DNA of 64,000 nt from Methyloprofundus sedimenti (GCF_002072955.1 NZ_LPUF01000001.1:2316896-2380895), one strand, 5' to 3'; shown: positions 9,213 to 18,692, counted from the stretch's first letter. Numbers and translations are program-made. The notes: generated by a model from the sequence alone, not told the origin.

Positions 9213-10670
9213 TTACTTTACTGGCTTTAGGTAGATAAAGTCCGATCCGTCATGCTTTAAAAGTCGAAAAATACCAGGCAAAACGACTAACCCAATCAGC
9301 AGGGTTGCAGCGCCTAATGCGACTAATAGCAGACTAGCATGATTGGAAAATAACTTCATTCCTACACCATATGCAATTGCCGAAGCCAGAATAAAAATCC
9401 AGTTAAACCAGTTGACGGCCGCAAATACACGCCCTTTTTCACTGTGAGAAGGACGTGCCTGGATAAATGTTAGCAAAGGCACTGAAAAAAAACCGGCTGC
9501 TGCCCCCAGCAACAAAAACAAGCCAAAAGTTGCTGCGCGTACTGATGCAGCCGCTACTGGAATAATGTTAGCTACTGCCAATAACTGAGGCGAATCTTTG
9601 AGTTGATTAAAAGACTGGATATCTTCTGCAGTAGGGCTATATACTGGAATCAGCGACAAACTCAGAAGACATATAACCAGCATAATCAACGCCGGGATCA
9701 CCAAACCTACACGTACTTTACCCATGGAAAAACGACCGACCAACACGCTCCCGATTGCGATACCCAGTGATGTAATGGCAACCATCATACTGGTTTCAAA
9801 ATTACTCAAACCTAATTGAAAACGGCCAAATGCATTGATGGATGTCAAGGTCACACCGCCAACGAACCAGAACCATGAATACAGAAAAATAATTCTCATC
9901 AGTAACGGGTCGCCACGAAAAATACTGCTTAATGTCGGTAATACACTGATAAATGATTTAGCCGATAAACGCCTCTGAGCATCTGCAGGAGGATTCCGGG
10001 CAATGCCCAATGAAGTCAATGTTCCTAGCAGCGCAATAGCGACAGTAAGCAGTCCAGCCAGATACATCCGCCCAGAAAGCAGATCTGCAAGTATGCCCGC
10101 AACTGCCACACCGAATATTATCGCCAAAAATGTGGTCATTTGTGTCATCCCCGTTGCCGAGGCAAGATCATAGGGACGCACCAGTTCCGGAAGGCCGCCA
10201 TATTTAGGCGGACCAAAAAAAGCACTTTGTGACCCTAGAAGAAAAGCTACACCAGCAAGCATGCAAAGATAAAAAGGGGCTTCTTTAGCATCTGAGCTAC
10301 CGACAGTGATCATCAGGAATGCCCCTACACCCAGTAACGCAATAATGACCTCTGCAATCTTGCAAATAACCATCAAACGGCCTTTGCTAAAGCGATCAGA
10401 GAGATCGCCAGCCAGTCCCGAAAAGAGTAAAAAAGGCAATGCAAACAAAAACTGCACCACCGCCTGATACTCTACATCCGCCAAGGTATAGCCCACCCCT
10501 AATAACAAAACTAACTGTTTGAAAACATTATCGTTGAAGGCCCCTAGAGCCTGGGTACCCAGAAAGCTGAGAAATGACCTGTTTTTAAAAGGTAGCGCGG
10601 GCAAATCGTCCCGTTTAATTTGAGATGCTGGAGATATAAAGTCATGCTCAGCTAATACTTGCTTAGTCAT
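9213..10670 (-). CDS. MFS transporter, LplT-like lysophospholipid transporter
   Basis: This integral membrane protein of the major facilitator superfamily has about twelve hydrophobic segments. The start FLSFLGTQALGAFNDNVFKQ and the loop GDLSDRFSKGRLM are typical of the LplT branch, which flips lysophospholipids across the inner membrane for re-acylation. A matching acyltransferase/AMP-ligase is encoded 10 kb away at 20709-22853. In E. coli the two functions are adjacent (lplT-aas), and in some relatives they are fused. An upstream ATG at 10694 is in frame, but the ATG at 10670 has AAGGA before it and is preferred. Substrate is inferred from the family. Confidence 0.8.
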   Translation of the reverse strand: MTKQVLAEHDFISPASQIKRDDLPALPFKNRSFLSFLGTQALGAFNDNVFKQLVLLLGVGYTLADVEYQAVVQFLFALPFLLFSGLAGDLSDRFSKGRLMVICKIAEVIIALLGVGAFLMITVGSSDAKEAPFYLCMLAGVAFLLGSQSAFFGPPKYGGLPELVRPYDLASATGMTQMTTFLAIIFGVAVAGILADLLSGRMYLAGLLTVAIALLGTLTSLGIARNPPADAQRRLSAKSFISVLPTLSSIFRGDPLLMRIIFLYSWFWFVGGVTLTSINAFGRFQLGLSNFETSMMVAITSLGIAIGSVLVGRFSMGKVRVGLVIPALIMLVICLLSLSLIPVYSPTAEDIQSFNQLKDSPQLLAVANIIPVAAASVRAATFGLFLLLGAAAGFFSVPLLTFIQARPSHSEKGRVFAAVNWFNWIFILASAIAYGVGMKLFSNHASLLLVALGAATLLIGLVVLPGIFRLLKHDGSDFIYLKPVK

Positions 10671-10852
10671 TGTTATTGATTCCTTTACAGTCATGCGTAT
10701 TAAATATGTTGAAATCAGTAAATCCAGAATATCCTTTCTGATTACGATTCAAAAATAAGTGTTTATTAGCGGACTTACGTCCATTCCTACTCATGTCTTG
10801 AATGTGTTTAATACTGAACGTATTTCCTAACAAATAAACCTATACTTCGATC

Positions 10853-11650
10853 TTAGTCCGGAGCATCAACAAGCAAGTCTACGCTAACTTGCATATTGGA
10901 TAAACTAGCGCCGGCACCAAACTGATGAAACACTGATACATCAGCAGCATCGCGCCCATATGCAATGGCTACTCGGCCACCATGAATCACATTTTGTGTT
11001 GGATCAAAGGTATACCAGCGGTCACCCACATAGGCTTCGAACCATGCGTGCATGTCCATAGGCTGAAGACCATAAAGATAGCCTACAACCAAACGAGCAG
11101 GGATACTAATACTGCGGCACAACGCTATGCCCAGATGCGCTAAATCGCGACATACACCTTCGCAACGAACATTAACCTCTTGCGCAGAAATAGGTAGATT
11201 ACTCGAACCAGGCGTATAGCGTATAAAATGTCTAACCCATTGGTCAATACTAGCCACCTGATCATAACCAGGCAATACTTCAGCGGTAATCTCGCGAGCA
11301 AGATCGCCAAACCTGTCTGACTCGCAATATCGGCTAGGCAATAAATGGGTAAGTACGAACTCCGGAAGATTTTGAACTTCTACAAACTGCGCACCCGGTG
11401 CTTTATCCACTTCATCCGCTGTCATAACTTCTGCCGAGGTATGAATGGCAAACTGTCCAATCGGCGCTACCAGGCGCTGACAAAGGTTGCCAAAGATATC
11501 GGTATATTCCACCACGGGAACGCTGGGCGTAAGAGTATAGGATTCACGCGCGACCCACTGCTGTACTCCGCTGCGCGGGCGCAACATTAACACCAAAGGA
11601 GTCCTTGCCTCCAAATCGAAATCAAGTTTACAACCCATTTTAATCCACAT
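10853..11650 (-). CDS. Transglutaminase-like cysteine protease-fold protein
   Basis: This 265-residue protein has an N-terminal beta-rich region (1-130) followed by a transglutaminase-like core. The triad is visible: Cys in EGVCRDLAH, His in DMHAWFEAY and Asp in TFDPTQN. Bacterial members usually act as peptidases or amide hydrolases and often occur near circularly permuted ATP-grasp genes; none is seen here. A second, different member of the family is at 44157-45008. There is no signal peptide, so it is probably cytoplasmic. The substrate is unknown. An ATG four codons in is an alternative start. Confidence 0.85.
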   Translation of the reverse strand: MWIKMGCKLDFDLEARTPLVLMLRPRSGVQQWVARESYTLTPSVPVVEYTDIFGNLCQRLVAPIGQFAIHTSAEVMTADEVDKAPGAQFVEVQNLPEFVLTHLLPSRYCESDRFGDLAREITAEVLPGYDQVASIDQWVRHFIRYTPGSSNLPISAQEVNVRCEGVCRDLAHLGIALCRSISIPARLVVGYLYGLQPMDMHAWFEAYVGDRWYTFDPTQNVIHGGRVAIAYGRDAADVSVFHQFGAGASLSNMQVSVDLLVDAPD

Positions 11651-11754
11651 TATAAATATAACTCCGTAATAAGAAAATTATTAAGCTGTATCAGGGTATC
11701 CCATTTACGCATACATCAACGGGCTAATCCAGTACCTGCTTTTAAAAGGTCAAT

Positions 11755-12252
11755 CTATACCTCATCTTCGGGAATTTCATCATGCAATGCAAGGCTTTGC
11801 TCCAAAACCTGTTGACGCATTTTTTTGCGTAACTTAGCCGCTTCATATAAACGTTTATCAACTGCGGTCGCGATTATTAGCGGTGTTACCTGTTTGGGTT
11901 TGCCGTTTTCATCCACCGCAACCATGGTAAAAAAGCAGGAAATAGTATTGCGCTGCTCATGACTGGTCAGGTTTTCGGCAACCACTTTAATGCCGATTTC
12001 CATAGAGCTGGTGCCAACATAATTAACATGTGCATATAAAGTCACTAACTCGCCAACTTTAATATGCTGTGTAAAAAACACTTGATCCAGAGATGCCGTC
12101 ACGACATAGCTTCTGCTATATTTTGCCGCACAAGCATAAGCAACCTGGTCTAAAAGTTTTAGCATTGCTCCTCCATGTACCACACCGGCAAAATTTGCCA
12201 TATCGGGTGTCATCAGTAAACACATAGTCAGTGATTTTTCTGGTTGGTTCAT
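11755..12252 (-). CDS. Acyl-CoA thioesterase, hotdog fold (YciA/BFIT type)
   Basis: This 165-residue single hotdog-domain thioesterase is predicted to hydrolyse acyl-CoA to free acid and CoA. Diagnostic pieces are MTPDMANFAGVVHGGAMLKLLDQVAYACA, with the catalytic-face Asp of the family, and the strand VVTASLDQVFFTQHI, followed by a basic C-terminal helix. The frame is open for another 23 codons to an ATG at 12321, but that extension (MIDSSSLIITNGKR) does not look like the family, so MNQPEKS at 12252 is chosen. No operon partner is evident. Confidence 0.85.
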   Translation of the reverse strand: MNQPEKSLTMCLLMTPDMANFAGVVHGGAMLKLLDQVAYACAAKYSRSYVVTASLDQVFFTQHIKVGELVTLYAHVNYVGTSSMEIGIKVVAENLTSHEQRNTISCFFTMVAVDENGKPKQVTPLIIATAVDKRLYEAAKLRKKMRQQVLEQSLALHDEIPEDEV

Positions 12253-12645
12253 AGTCTGCCTAGTTTGTATAGTTTGTATTCTTTTACCGTTAGTAATTAT
12301 CAGGGAACTACTATCAATCATTATCTCAGTTTATTCATTAGATTATACTGTTCATGCCAATTATACTTCGAACGGCCATGAATGCCGATTTCAATCGGCT
12401 GACACAGCACGATATTTATTCACAATTGTGACCGCATGAAGTATAGCTACAAATCCTAACTTTTGATCTCACAGCATAGAATTAAATATTAGCTATATCC
12501 CTTCTTTCGGCTGAAGTGTCAGATAAGCCTGGTGTTACTGTCATTCCATACTTTAATTTAAGTTCACTCTTTGTCACAGAATTGAAATATTCTTTTGTTA
12601 TGTTTGCTAACTTGCTCATAAACTTACCCTAACAACCAAACTAAT
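12253..12645. other. Intergenic region upstream of pit
   Basis: About 390 bases separate the thioesterase from the divergently transcribed Pit gene. A single CTGTCAT at 12538-12544 matches one half of a Pho box, but the expected second repeat is missing, so PhoB control is not supported. No RNA gene or further ORF is seen. Confidence 0.4.
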
Positions 12646-13350
12646 ATGCTTAGCAAAATACCAAAACTCAGTTTATTTTTTGGCGTTCTTCTACTCGCCA
12701 TGACCAGTTACTTTCTTATGTGGGGCATGGATTACGTCAACCACAATCACGTGACTATTTTCGTATTAGCGACAATATTTGGCATTTTTATGGCATTTAA
12801 TATTGGTGGTAACGATGTCGCTAACTCATTTGGTACCAGTGTCGGCGCAGGCACGCTTACTATTCCACAAGCATTGGCCATTGCTGCAATTTTTGAAGTG
12901 AGTGGTGCAATGATTGCTGGTGGAGAAGTGACTAAAACCATCCGCAAAGGCATCGTAGATTTATCGACGATTGCCATCGAACCCATGCAATTCGTGTATA
13001 TCATGATGTCGGCATTGCTTGCCGCCGCAATGTGGTTACTATTCGCAACTAGAAAAGGATACCCCGTTTCAACCACTCATTCCATTATAGGCGGCGTTGT
13101 TGGTAGTTCAATTACTTTAGGCTTTATCTTAAATGGAGCAGAAACAGCCTTCTCTCTGGTCCAGTGGAGTAAAATCGGCACAATTGCACTTTCATGGGTT
13201 ATTTCCCCGCTACTCGGTGGAGCGGTTTCCTATGTCCTGTTTGCAATGATAAAAAAGCATATTCTTAATTACAATGATGAATCCGATAAAAAACTAAAAG
13301 ACATTCATAAAGAGAAAAAAAGCTCAAAAAAGTGCATAAAACAGCCATAG
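12646..13350 (+). CDS. Inorganic phosphate transporter (Pit family), N-terminal part
   Basis: This is the first 234 residues of a PiT-family phosphate permease. Signature blocks are [21 protein letters not shown], the PD001131-type motif at the N-terminal repeat, and [17 protein letters not shown]. Some six membrane segments lead into a charged loop [13 protein letters not shown]. The frame then ends at TAG 13348 after an off-family tail, CIKQP. The rest of the transporter continues in the -1 frame from 13332. The run A AAA AAG at 13326-13332 is placed exactly where a -1 slip would join the halves. Product is either a short protein, a fusion made by frameshifting, or an artefact or mutation of the poly-A run. 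Confidence 0.85.
   Translation: MLSKIPKLSLFFGVLLLAMTSYFLMWGMDYVNHNHVTIFVLATIFGIFMAFNIGGNDVANSFGTSVGAGTLTIPQALAIAAIFEVSGAMIAGGEVTKTIRKGIVDLSTIAIEPMQFVYIMMSALLAAAMWLLFATRKGYPVSTTHSIIGGVVGSSITLGFILNGAETAFSLVQWSKIGTIALSWVISPLLGGAVSYVLFAMIKKHILNYNDESDKKLKDIHKEKKSSKKCIKQP
13326..13332 (+). promoter_or_regulatory. Candidate -1 ribosomal frameshift site (A AAA AAG)
   Basis: The heptamer is in the correct phase with the upstream frame (TCA AAA AAG), the same slippery sequence used in E. coli dnaX. A -1 slip continues AAA GTG CAT and enters the downstream Pit frame, bypassing TAG at 13348. A six-pair stem AGCCAT/ATGGCT (13343-13348 with 13374-13379, loop 25) lies ten bases downstream and includes the zero-frame stop. 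The stem is weak, and no strong upstream ribosome-binding-like enhancer is seen. Confidence 0.45.
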
Positions 13351-14210
13351 AAAGAATGACTGAAATCCAACAAATGGCTTATAACGGTGCACTCGCACGT
13401 GATGCTGGCTTAAGGAATGAAGAGGACTTTGACCCTGACGAGCTAGAAACGGATTACTATATAGATATTCATAATCTTAATGCAAAAAAAGAAGACCTTG
13501 CCGCTCATAGAGCGCTAGAAACTTATGTTCCCATTATTGCCGCTTTAGGTTCTATGGTGATCTCTGCCATGCTAATCTTCAAAGGCTTAAAGAATATGCA
13601 CCTTGAATTATCGACGCTCAATAACTTATTGATAATGCTGATGATTGCCGCGTCTATCTGGATGGCGACCTATATATTTGCCAAAACACTCAAAGGTCAC
13701 TCTCTCAATAAATCAACTTTTTTATTGTTTAGCTGGATGCAGGTTTTTACTGCATCAGGCTTTGCATTCAGTCACGGCGCTAACGACATTGCCAATGCTA
13801 TCGGCCCTTTCGCGGCTATTTTAGATGTATTACGTACTGGCGAAATGGGTTCATCGGCTGCGGTTCCACCCATCGCCATGCTGACTTTTGGTGTTGCGCT
13901 AATCTCTGGGCTTTGGTTTATTGGTAAAGAAGTTATCGCGACAGTAGGTCACAACTTGACTGAGATGCACCCTGCTTCTGGATTCTCAGCTGAACTTGCT
14001 GCTGCTGCCGTGGTATTGCTTGCTTCAATGTTCGGTATCCCTGTTTCCAGTACGCATATTCTTATTGGTGCTATTATGGGAATTGGTTTGGTTAATAAAC
14101 AAGCGAACTGGGATTTAATGAAACCGATTGCACTGGCATGGGTCATTACTCTACCGGCAGCAGCAATTTTAAGCTCGCTTGTCTTTCTTGCTTTAGCTAA
14201 TATTTTTTAG
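13332..14210 (+). CDS. Inorganic phosphate transporter (Pit family), C-terminal part
   Basis: This holds the second half of the Pit permease. It has a hydrophilic central loop (residues 1-60), then about five to six membrane segments, including the second inverted-repeat signature [18 protein letters not shown] and [18 protein letters not shown]. It overlaps the first part by 19 bases in the -1 frame and begins at a GTG, which is also the codon reached by slippage at 13326-13332. Sodium- or proton-coupled phosphate uptake is the family function. The coding sequence is well preserved on both sides of the shift, arguing against an old pseudogene. Confidence 0.85.
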   Translation: MHKTAIERMTEIQQMAYNGALARDAGLRNEEDFDPDELETDYYIDIHNLNAKKEDLAAHRALETYVPIIAALGSMVISAMLIFKGLKNMHLELSTLNNLLIMLMIAASIWMATYIFAKTLKGHSLNKSTFLLFSWMQVFTASGFAFSHGANDIANAIGPFAAILDVLRTGEMGSSAAVPPIAMLTFGVALISGLWFIGKEVIATVGHNLTEMHPASGFSAELAAAAVVLLASMFGIPVSSTHILIGAIMGIGLVNKQANWDLMKPIALAWVITLPAAAILSSLVFLALANIF

Positions 14211-14232
14211 GTGTCATTCTCACCTACTTTTT
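14208..14232 (+). terminator. Intrinsic terminator after pit
   Basis: TAGGTG (14208-14213, containing the pit stop codon) pairs with CACCTA (14221-14226) around a seven-base loop, followed by C and TTTTT. A short stem with a U-tract is consistent with rho-independent termination. Confidence 0.55.
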
Positions 14233-14349
14233 GTAAGGAGCGAATTGCTGGCTGAAGGCCGTCTTGCGCCCTGAAATCAAGATAAGCAAATATGTGTCGC
14301 TCTATATAACCCTGGAGTTCCAAGTTGCCAGAAGATATTTTGTGCATGA

Positions 14350-14619
14350 AGTAAAAAACCGCTTGATCGGCAAGTGGCTTGTGAGCTTACGACAGCCTGG
14401 CTCACACTCGTTTGCCTGACCTATCAAGATTTCACCTTTGGCTGTGTCATTTCAGCCGCAATGATGCTTAACCTATTGGTGGCTGCGATTGCCGGAATCA
14501 GTATTCCTCTAGTACAATAAAAAATGGCTAAAGATCCTGATTACTTTTATTACCGATACCTTGGATTTTTTAATTTTTTAGGACTAGATACCTACTTTTT
14601 ATTTGTGAAACAAACATAG
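14350..14619 (+). pseudogene. mgtE: Relic of an MgtE-type magnesium transporter C-terminus
   Basis: The frame running through here reads AAMMLNLLVAAIAGISIPLVQ, an in-frame TAA (14518-14520), then KMAKDP and, after a deletion, LGFFNFLGLDTYFL. These match the last two membrane helices of MgtE (family consensus: LLNLLVAALAG, IPL, DPA, then TDVLGFFxFLGLATLF). The N-terminal cytoplasmic, CBS and early membrane parts are missing, and the ASGxFVTT segment is lost or shifted in frame. It is clearly non-functional. It lies directly behind pit. Confidence 0.6.
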
Positions 14620-14687
14620 ACGACTTCAATAATTAAAAGTAGGTGTAAAATACATTGATTGGTTTACGTGTAAAGACAAAATACATT

Positions 14688-15245
14688 ATGAATACATTGC
14701 TTAATTTTCGATTATCCTGGTTTTTGATTTGTTTATACTGTTTAACTGCCGCACACGCTGAAGATCAAAACAGCGCAACTCCAGTTTCCTGGCAGGAATT
14801 TAAGTCAGATGATGGACACTTTTCAATCGAGTTCCCCACAGCACCGAAAATCAAGAAAAACACTCAAGAGTCAGTTATTGGCGATGTGATCAATCATGTT
14901 TTTGAATCGAAAACTGGCATAGGGATATTCAGCCTGGATTATTCAGACATCCCCGGTTTTGCTGTTTCCTTTACCGGTAATGACAAGATATACAGCCAAG
15001 CAACTGAGACATTATTAAAAAAAACATTCGGCAAGATACAATCGAGTACAGACATTAAATACCAAAACCATTCTGGCAAACATCTGATTTACGATATCCA
15101 ACAGACATCCGACAAACCAGAGTTTGATGGACAAACCTATCTATTCCTTATCGAAAAGCGTTTGTATGTGATCAATGCAATCGCGCCGGCAGCTACATCC
15201 ATGTCCCATATCAAGTATTTCCTGAATAGTGTGCGCTTTTATTAG
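14688..15245 (+). CDS. Exported protein of unknown function
   Basis: This 185-residue protein has a signal peptide: MNTLLNFRLSWFLICLYCL followed by TAAHA and cleavage before EDQN. The mature part reads WQEFKSDDGHFSIEFPTAPK, a beginning common to small periplasmic proteins with a PsbP/Mog1-like fold, but the family is not certain. No cysteines suggest a lipoprotein or haem site in the mature part. The ATG at 14688 is chosen because the signal peptide starts there; an in-frame TTG at 14655 only adds a charged leader. It stands alone between a relic and a convergent gene. Confidence 0.75.
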   Translation: MNTLLNFRLSWFLICLYCLTAAHAEDQNSATPVSWQEFKSDDGHFSIEFPTAPKIKKNTQESVIGDVINHVFESKTGIGIFSLDYSDIPGFAVSFTGNDKIYSQATETLLKKTFGKIQSSTDIKYQNHSGKHLIYDIQQTSDKPEFDGQTYLFLIEKRLYVINAIAPAATSMSHIKYFLNSVRFY

Positions 15246-15270
15246 AAAAGCGACTTCATACTCAAACACT

Positions 15271-16140
15271 CTATAGATAGCTGATCAGCGAGCTGGTACT
15301 AAACAAATAAAACCTTGCCAGATAGCCAAAATGATCGGAAACAACTGGAAAAAATCTATGATTGAAAATTACCTCCAGTGAGGTAATCTTTATCTGACTG
15401 TCATGCCGTTTAAAAATATAATCTATGCGTTTTGGCGGACTATTATACCAACCATCAATATGTCCTTGAAAACTAGGTTCATAAAAACGTTGTGGATGCA
15501 TCTGAAAGAACTGATCCACATATTCCTGATTCCCGACAATATAATTATAAGCGTCTTCTCCAGCAGGTGCATTAAAATCACCCACTAGTAAATCAGCTCT
15601 AAAACCAAAATTCATACGTGAATAAATCAGATTTTTCAGCCGATTATATTCTTCGTAGAAACCATGATTCGACCAGCTTAAATGCACATTGGATATATGA
15701 ACCAGTCCATACCATGGCACGTCGATACCTGTCAGAGTGACATTGCGCGACATATAATTATCTTTGCTCTGGTCATTAGAAACATAAGCGGAATGCTGGT
15801 GCTGCATAGGATAACGACTTAGAATTGCCGTGCCTTCTCGCCAACGATCAAAACCAATATGGCTCCAGTCCTGATGTATATGATAGTAATTCCCCCAACT
15901 ACGTAATTTCTGAGTAATACGATAAGCCATATTCGACGGCGACTCCCCGTAAGGGTGAGTTATCGGATCGTGCATATATTCACCGACTTCCTGAAAGCAG
16001 ATAACATCAATCCTTAACTGGGCTATAGCTTCAGCAATTATATGTACTTCACGTTCATGATGATGCATGGTATCGAACGGGCAATGCCGAGAATGCTGGT
16101 GATAGGTATGTAAGTTTAAGGTTAGCAGGGAGAGTTCCAT
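15271..16140 (-). CDS. Endonuclease/exonuclease/phosphatase (EEP) family protein
   Basis: This 289-residue metal-dependent phosphodiesterase or phosphatase has the fold of DNase I. Motifs are N in LTLNLHTYHQH, the metal-binding Glu in VICFQEVGE, N and H in ISNVHLSWSNHG, D and N in LLVGDFNAPAG and the catalytic SDHFGYLA near the C-terminus. There is no signal peptide. The substrate cannot be told (nucleic acid, phospholipid head group or nucleotide sugar are all possible in this superfamily). It converges on the exported protein gene upstream. Confidence 0.85.
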   Translation of the reverse strand: MELSLLTLNLHTYHQHSRHCPFDTMHHHEREVHIIAEAIAQLRIDVICFQEVGEYMHDPITHPYGESPSNMAYRITQKLRSWGNYYHIHQDWSHIGFDRWREGTAILSRYPMQHQHSAYVSNDQSKDNYMSRNVTLTGIDVPWYGLVHISNVHLSWSNHGFYEEYNRLKNLIYSRMNFGFRADLLVGDFNAPAGEDAYNYIVGNQEYVDQFFQMHPQRFYEPSFQGHIDGWYNSPPKRIDYIFKRHDSQIKITSLEVIFNHRFFPVVSDHFGYLARFYLFSTSSLISYL

Positions 16141-16223
16141 GGTTTCTTACAGTTATTATTTAATTTCCACTGGATTACTTGCATACTTAGATTCAACTAA
16201 CGAGTGCAATTCATTTTTAAGGA

Positions 16224-16364
16224 CTATGTACCTTCTTTCCAGGACGTTACAAAAGTCATCTGCTCCGGCGTTATGCAGTCAATGTTGATACCCATAGCTG
16301 CCAGCTTTATTGTGGCAACTTGTTGATCAATATCGGTTGGCACAGGATGGTTATTTTCATACAT
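16224..16364 (-). pseudogene. ahcY: C-terminal fragment of S-adenosylhomocysteine hydrolase
   Basis: A 46-codon frame begins four codons after the pcm stop and stays in the same phase. It reads PTDIDQQVATIKLAAMGI, then ITPEQMTFVTSWKEGT. This matches the extreme C-terminus of SahH of the type ending in SWxxGT, where DxxVAxLKLxAMGIxID...LTxEQ is conserved. The NAD-binding and catalytic domains are absent, so it cannot be an enzyme. It could be a relic, or a small coupled peptide; SahH acts on the by-product of methyltransferases such as Pcm. Confidence 0.55.
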
Positions 16365-16373
16365 AGACTTTGC

Positions 16374-17075
16374 TCAGTGAATTTTGCGGGAGCCAGGAAG
16401 GACATTATCGGCGCAATCTGTTTCATGTTTGCCGGTGAGCGGTACAAAGCTGACACCAAGAATAGATTGGGTCTCGATTTCGCCGTTTGCCTTTTTTTCG
16501 ACAAGCATCAACTCCTGATAACTATTAGGGAAACCAAGCGGGATAACCATTCGTGCTCCAACTTTTAGCTGTTCAATGAGTGAAGGCGGAATACAGGGGG
16601 CCGCGGCAGTGACTATAATGCCGTCATAAGGTGCATGTTCTGGCCAACCGAAATAACCATCTCCTGTGCGCAGGCTTATGTTAGTGTAACCTAGTTTGTT
16701 GAGTCGATTGAGCGCCTTTGCAGCCAGACTTTCTATAATTTCAACACTATAAACCTGTTGCACCATACGGGACAAGACAGCGGTCTGATAACCGGAACCA
16801 GTTCCGATTTCAAGAATACTGTCACTAGGTTTTGTATTCAATAAGTCGCTCATCAGGGCAACTATATAAGGTTGGGAAATGGTCTGCCCAGAGCCGATGG
16901 GGACCGGGCCGTTTTCATAGGCACGGTAATGCAACTCGCGAGGGATAAATTCATACCTCGGAACCTGTTGAATAGCGGCCTTAACCCTGGTATCCATTGC
17001 ATTTTTGCCTATGTACATACGGGTTAGTTTGAACTCCATTTCAATATCGTCCAGCATGCGTTGCAGATCGTTCAT
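16374..17075 (-). CDS. pcm: Protein-L-isoaspartate O-methyltransferase
   Basis: This 233-residue repair methyltransferase methylates isoaspartyl residues in aged proteins, using S-adenosylmethionine. Shared features are VPRYEFIPRELHYRAYENGPVPIG with GSGQTISQPYIVALM, then the SAM motif ILEIGTGSGYQTAVLSRM and post-I VYSVEI, and YDGIIVTAAAP. The N-terminal helix region MNDLQRMLDDIEMEFKLTR is slightly longer than in E. coli. Unlike in many gammaproteobacteria it is not next to surE or rpoS. A SahH fragment follows in frame after its stop. Confidence 0.93.
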   Translation of the reverse strand: MNDLQRMLDDIEMEFKLTRMYIGKNAMDTRVKAAIQQVPRYEFIPRELHYRAYENGPVPIGSGQTISQPYIVALMSDLLNTKPSDSILEIGTGSGYQTAVLSRMVQQVYSVEIIESLAAKALNRLNKLGYTNISLRTGDGYFGWPEHAPYDGIIVTAAAPCIPPSLIEQLKVGARMVIPLGFPNSYQELMLVEKKANGEIETQSILGVSFVPLTGKHETDCADNVLPGSRKIH

Positions 17076-17274
17076 GCATCATTCTCCGTAATGCTATAGG
17101 TACTCTAAATGCCGGTGTCTCCGGTGAATTTAAATTAACTCAAGATATTTTCTATTACGCATTCCATCATAACGCAGAGTTTTTTCAAATGTAAGCTTTA
17201 CTAATGACCTTAAGAAGAGAATCATTAGAAGATCAGAAAAAGATATTACTGCAAATCAAAAAAAGGTGGACGAA

Positions 17275-18300
17275 ATGAAAGCAATGGTATTAAAAAATCT
17301 TTGTAATCTTAAAGAAAATCAGACTCCGCTTGAGATTCTGGAGCTCCCTGTTCCCGTTCCTGCCGAAAACGAAATTTTACTGAAAGTCTCAACTTGTGGT
17401 GTCTGTCATACAGAACTGGATGAAATTGAGGGACGAACCCCTCCCCCGAAATTACCAGTAGTTCCCGGGCATCAAGTGGTTGGCCGGGTTGAGGCTATAG
17501 GTACAAAGGTTACCACTTTTAAAACGGGTGACAGAGTGGGTGTCGCCTGGATTTTTTCTGCCTGTGGAAAATGTAAGTTTTGTCTGTCAGGCCATGAAAA
17601 CCTGTGTAGAGATTTTAAGGCAACCGGGCGTGACGCCAATGGCGGCTATGCTCAATATATGGTCGTTGCAGCGCATTTCGCTTATGCAATACCGAAATTC
17701 TTTTCTGCTGAATGCGCTGCTCCCTTACTGTGTGCCGGTGCAATTGGTTACCGATCATTATGTTTAACGGGATTACAGAATGGACAGCGTCTCGGTTTAA
17801 CCGGATTTGGTGCTTCAGGGCATCTGGTTTTAAAGATGGTAAAACACAGCTATCCGAACAGCGAAGTTTTTGTTTTTGCCAGAAATGCTGCAGAAAGGAC
17901 ATTTGCCCTGAGCCTGGGTGCTGTATGGGCTGGAGATACCACAGAAAAGGCACCGAGTAAACTGGATTGTATTATTGATACCACACCGGCATGGGAACCC
18001 GTAGTTGAGGCATTGGCTAATCTGGATTCTGGAGGAAGACTGGTAATTAATGCGATTCGTAAAGAAGGCGATAAACAAAGTTTACTGGATCTGGATTATC
18101 CTCTGCATCTTTGGCAGGAGAAAGAAATAAAAAGTGTCGCTAACATTACCCGCCGTGATGTTAACGAATTTCTCAACCTGGCTGCTGCAATGGAACTCAA
18201 ACCTGAAGTTCAGGTGTTTGCATTGGAACAGGCTAACGAGGCATTGCTCGAGCTGAAGAATCAGAAGATTCGTGGCGCCAAGGTACTGAAAATAGAATGA
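17275..18300 (+). CDS. Zinc-dependent alcohol dehydrogenase family protein
   Basis: This 341-residue medium-chain dehydrogenase/reductase is predicted to oxidise alcohols or reduce aldehydes with a nicotinamide cofactor. Catalytic zinc ligands are visible in STCGVCHTELDEIEG and PGHQVVGRVEAIG. The structural zinc site is CGKCKFCLSGHENLC. The cofactor-binding glycines appear as LTGFGASGHLVLKM, a variant of GxGxxG. AGGTGGA at 17264-17270 is five bases before the ATG at 17275, which fixes the start over an in-frame GTG at 17266. It resembles the adhP-like, zinc-binding ADH family often annotated in methylotrophs; substrate unknown. Confidence 0.9.
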   Translation: MKAMVLKNLCNLKENQTPLEILELPVPVPAENEILLKVSTCGVCHTELDEIEGRTPPPKLPVVPGHQVVGRVEAIGTKVTTFKTGDRVGVAWIFSACGKCKFCLSGHENLCRDFKATGRDANGGYAQYMVVAAHFAYAIPKFFSAECAAPLLCAGAIGYRSLCLTGLQNGQRLGLTGFGASGHLVLKMVKHSYPNSEVFVFARNAAERTFALSLGAVWAGDTTEKAPSKLDCIIDTTPAWEPVVEALANLDSGGRLVINAIRKEGDKQSLLDLDYPLHLWQEKEIKSVANITRRDVNEFLNLAAAMELKPEVQVFALEQANEALLELKNQKIRGAKVLKIE

Positions 18301-18692
18301 ATTCGTTTGTTGATAGGCACTATTCGATTCGCAGAATTTTCGTGCACACGAATACCTGCCTTTTCTGAACAAATCTTATATTGCAAAATGACTTGGGGCA
18401 TCCGGAAAGCAGAGCATTCCAATCAAGGGTTTATAGAGATATAACTATCTATACTCCATGCAGAACCACTTAATTGATCGAATTTATTTGGCAGACTACG
18501 ATCAAATATTGAATATTTTTCTATACGAAACTTTACACAAAAGTACACAAAATGATTTTAAGCGCGTACTTATTAAGGGATCTCATATCCATATGAGCGG
18601 AGATTTTGCAGTTCGTGCAAAAGTCTCTTAATGTATAATATCGCAAATATATTTTGGCTACGACTAGCTTAAACTAACGACTAATACATATT
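18301..18692. other. Intergenic region with two tandem hairpins before ygfZ
   Basis: No gene is seen in these 390 bases. CTCATAT-CC-ATATGAG (18582-18597) is a perfect seven-pair palindrome. Directly behind it GAGATTTTGCA pairs with TGCAAAAGTCTC (18600-18627) around a GTTCG loop, with one bulged base. TATAAT at 18634-18639 is a good -10 box, but no convincing -35 is at the right distance. The hairpins overlap where the -35 would lie, so they may be an operator. Confidence 0.4.

Noticed and set aside
12538-12544. CTGTCAT as a Pho box before pit
   Set aside because: Only one half-site; the second repeat at the right spacing is TACTTTA, a poor match.
17615-18372. Minus-strand ORFs over the alcohol dehydrogenase
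   Set aside because: Shadows of a well-conserved plus-strand gene.
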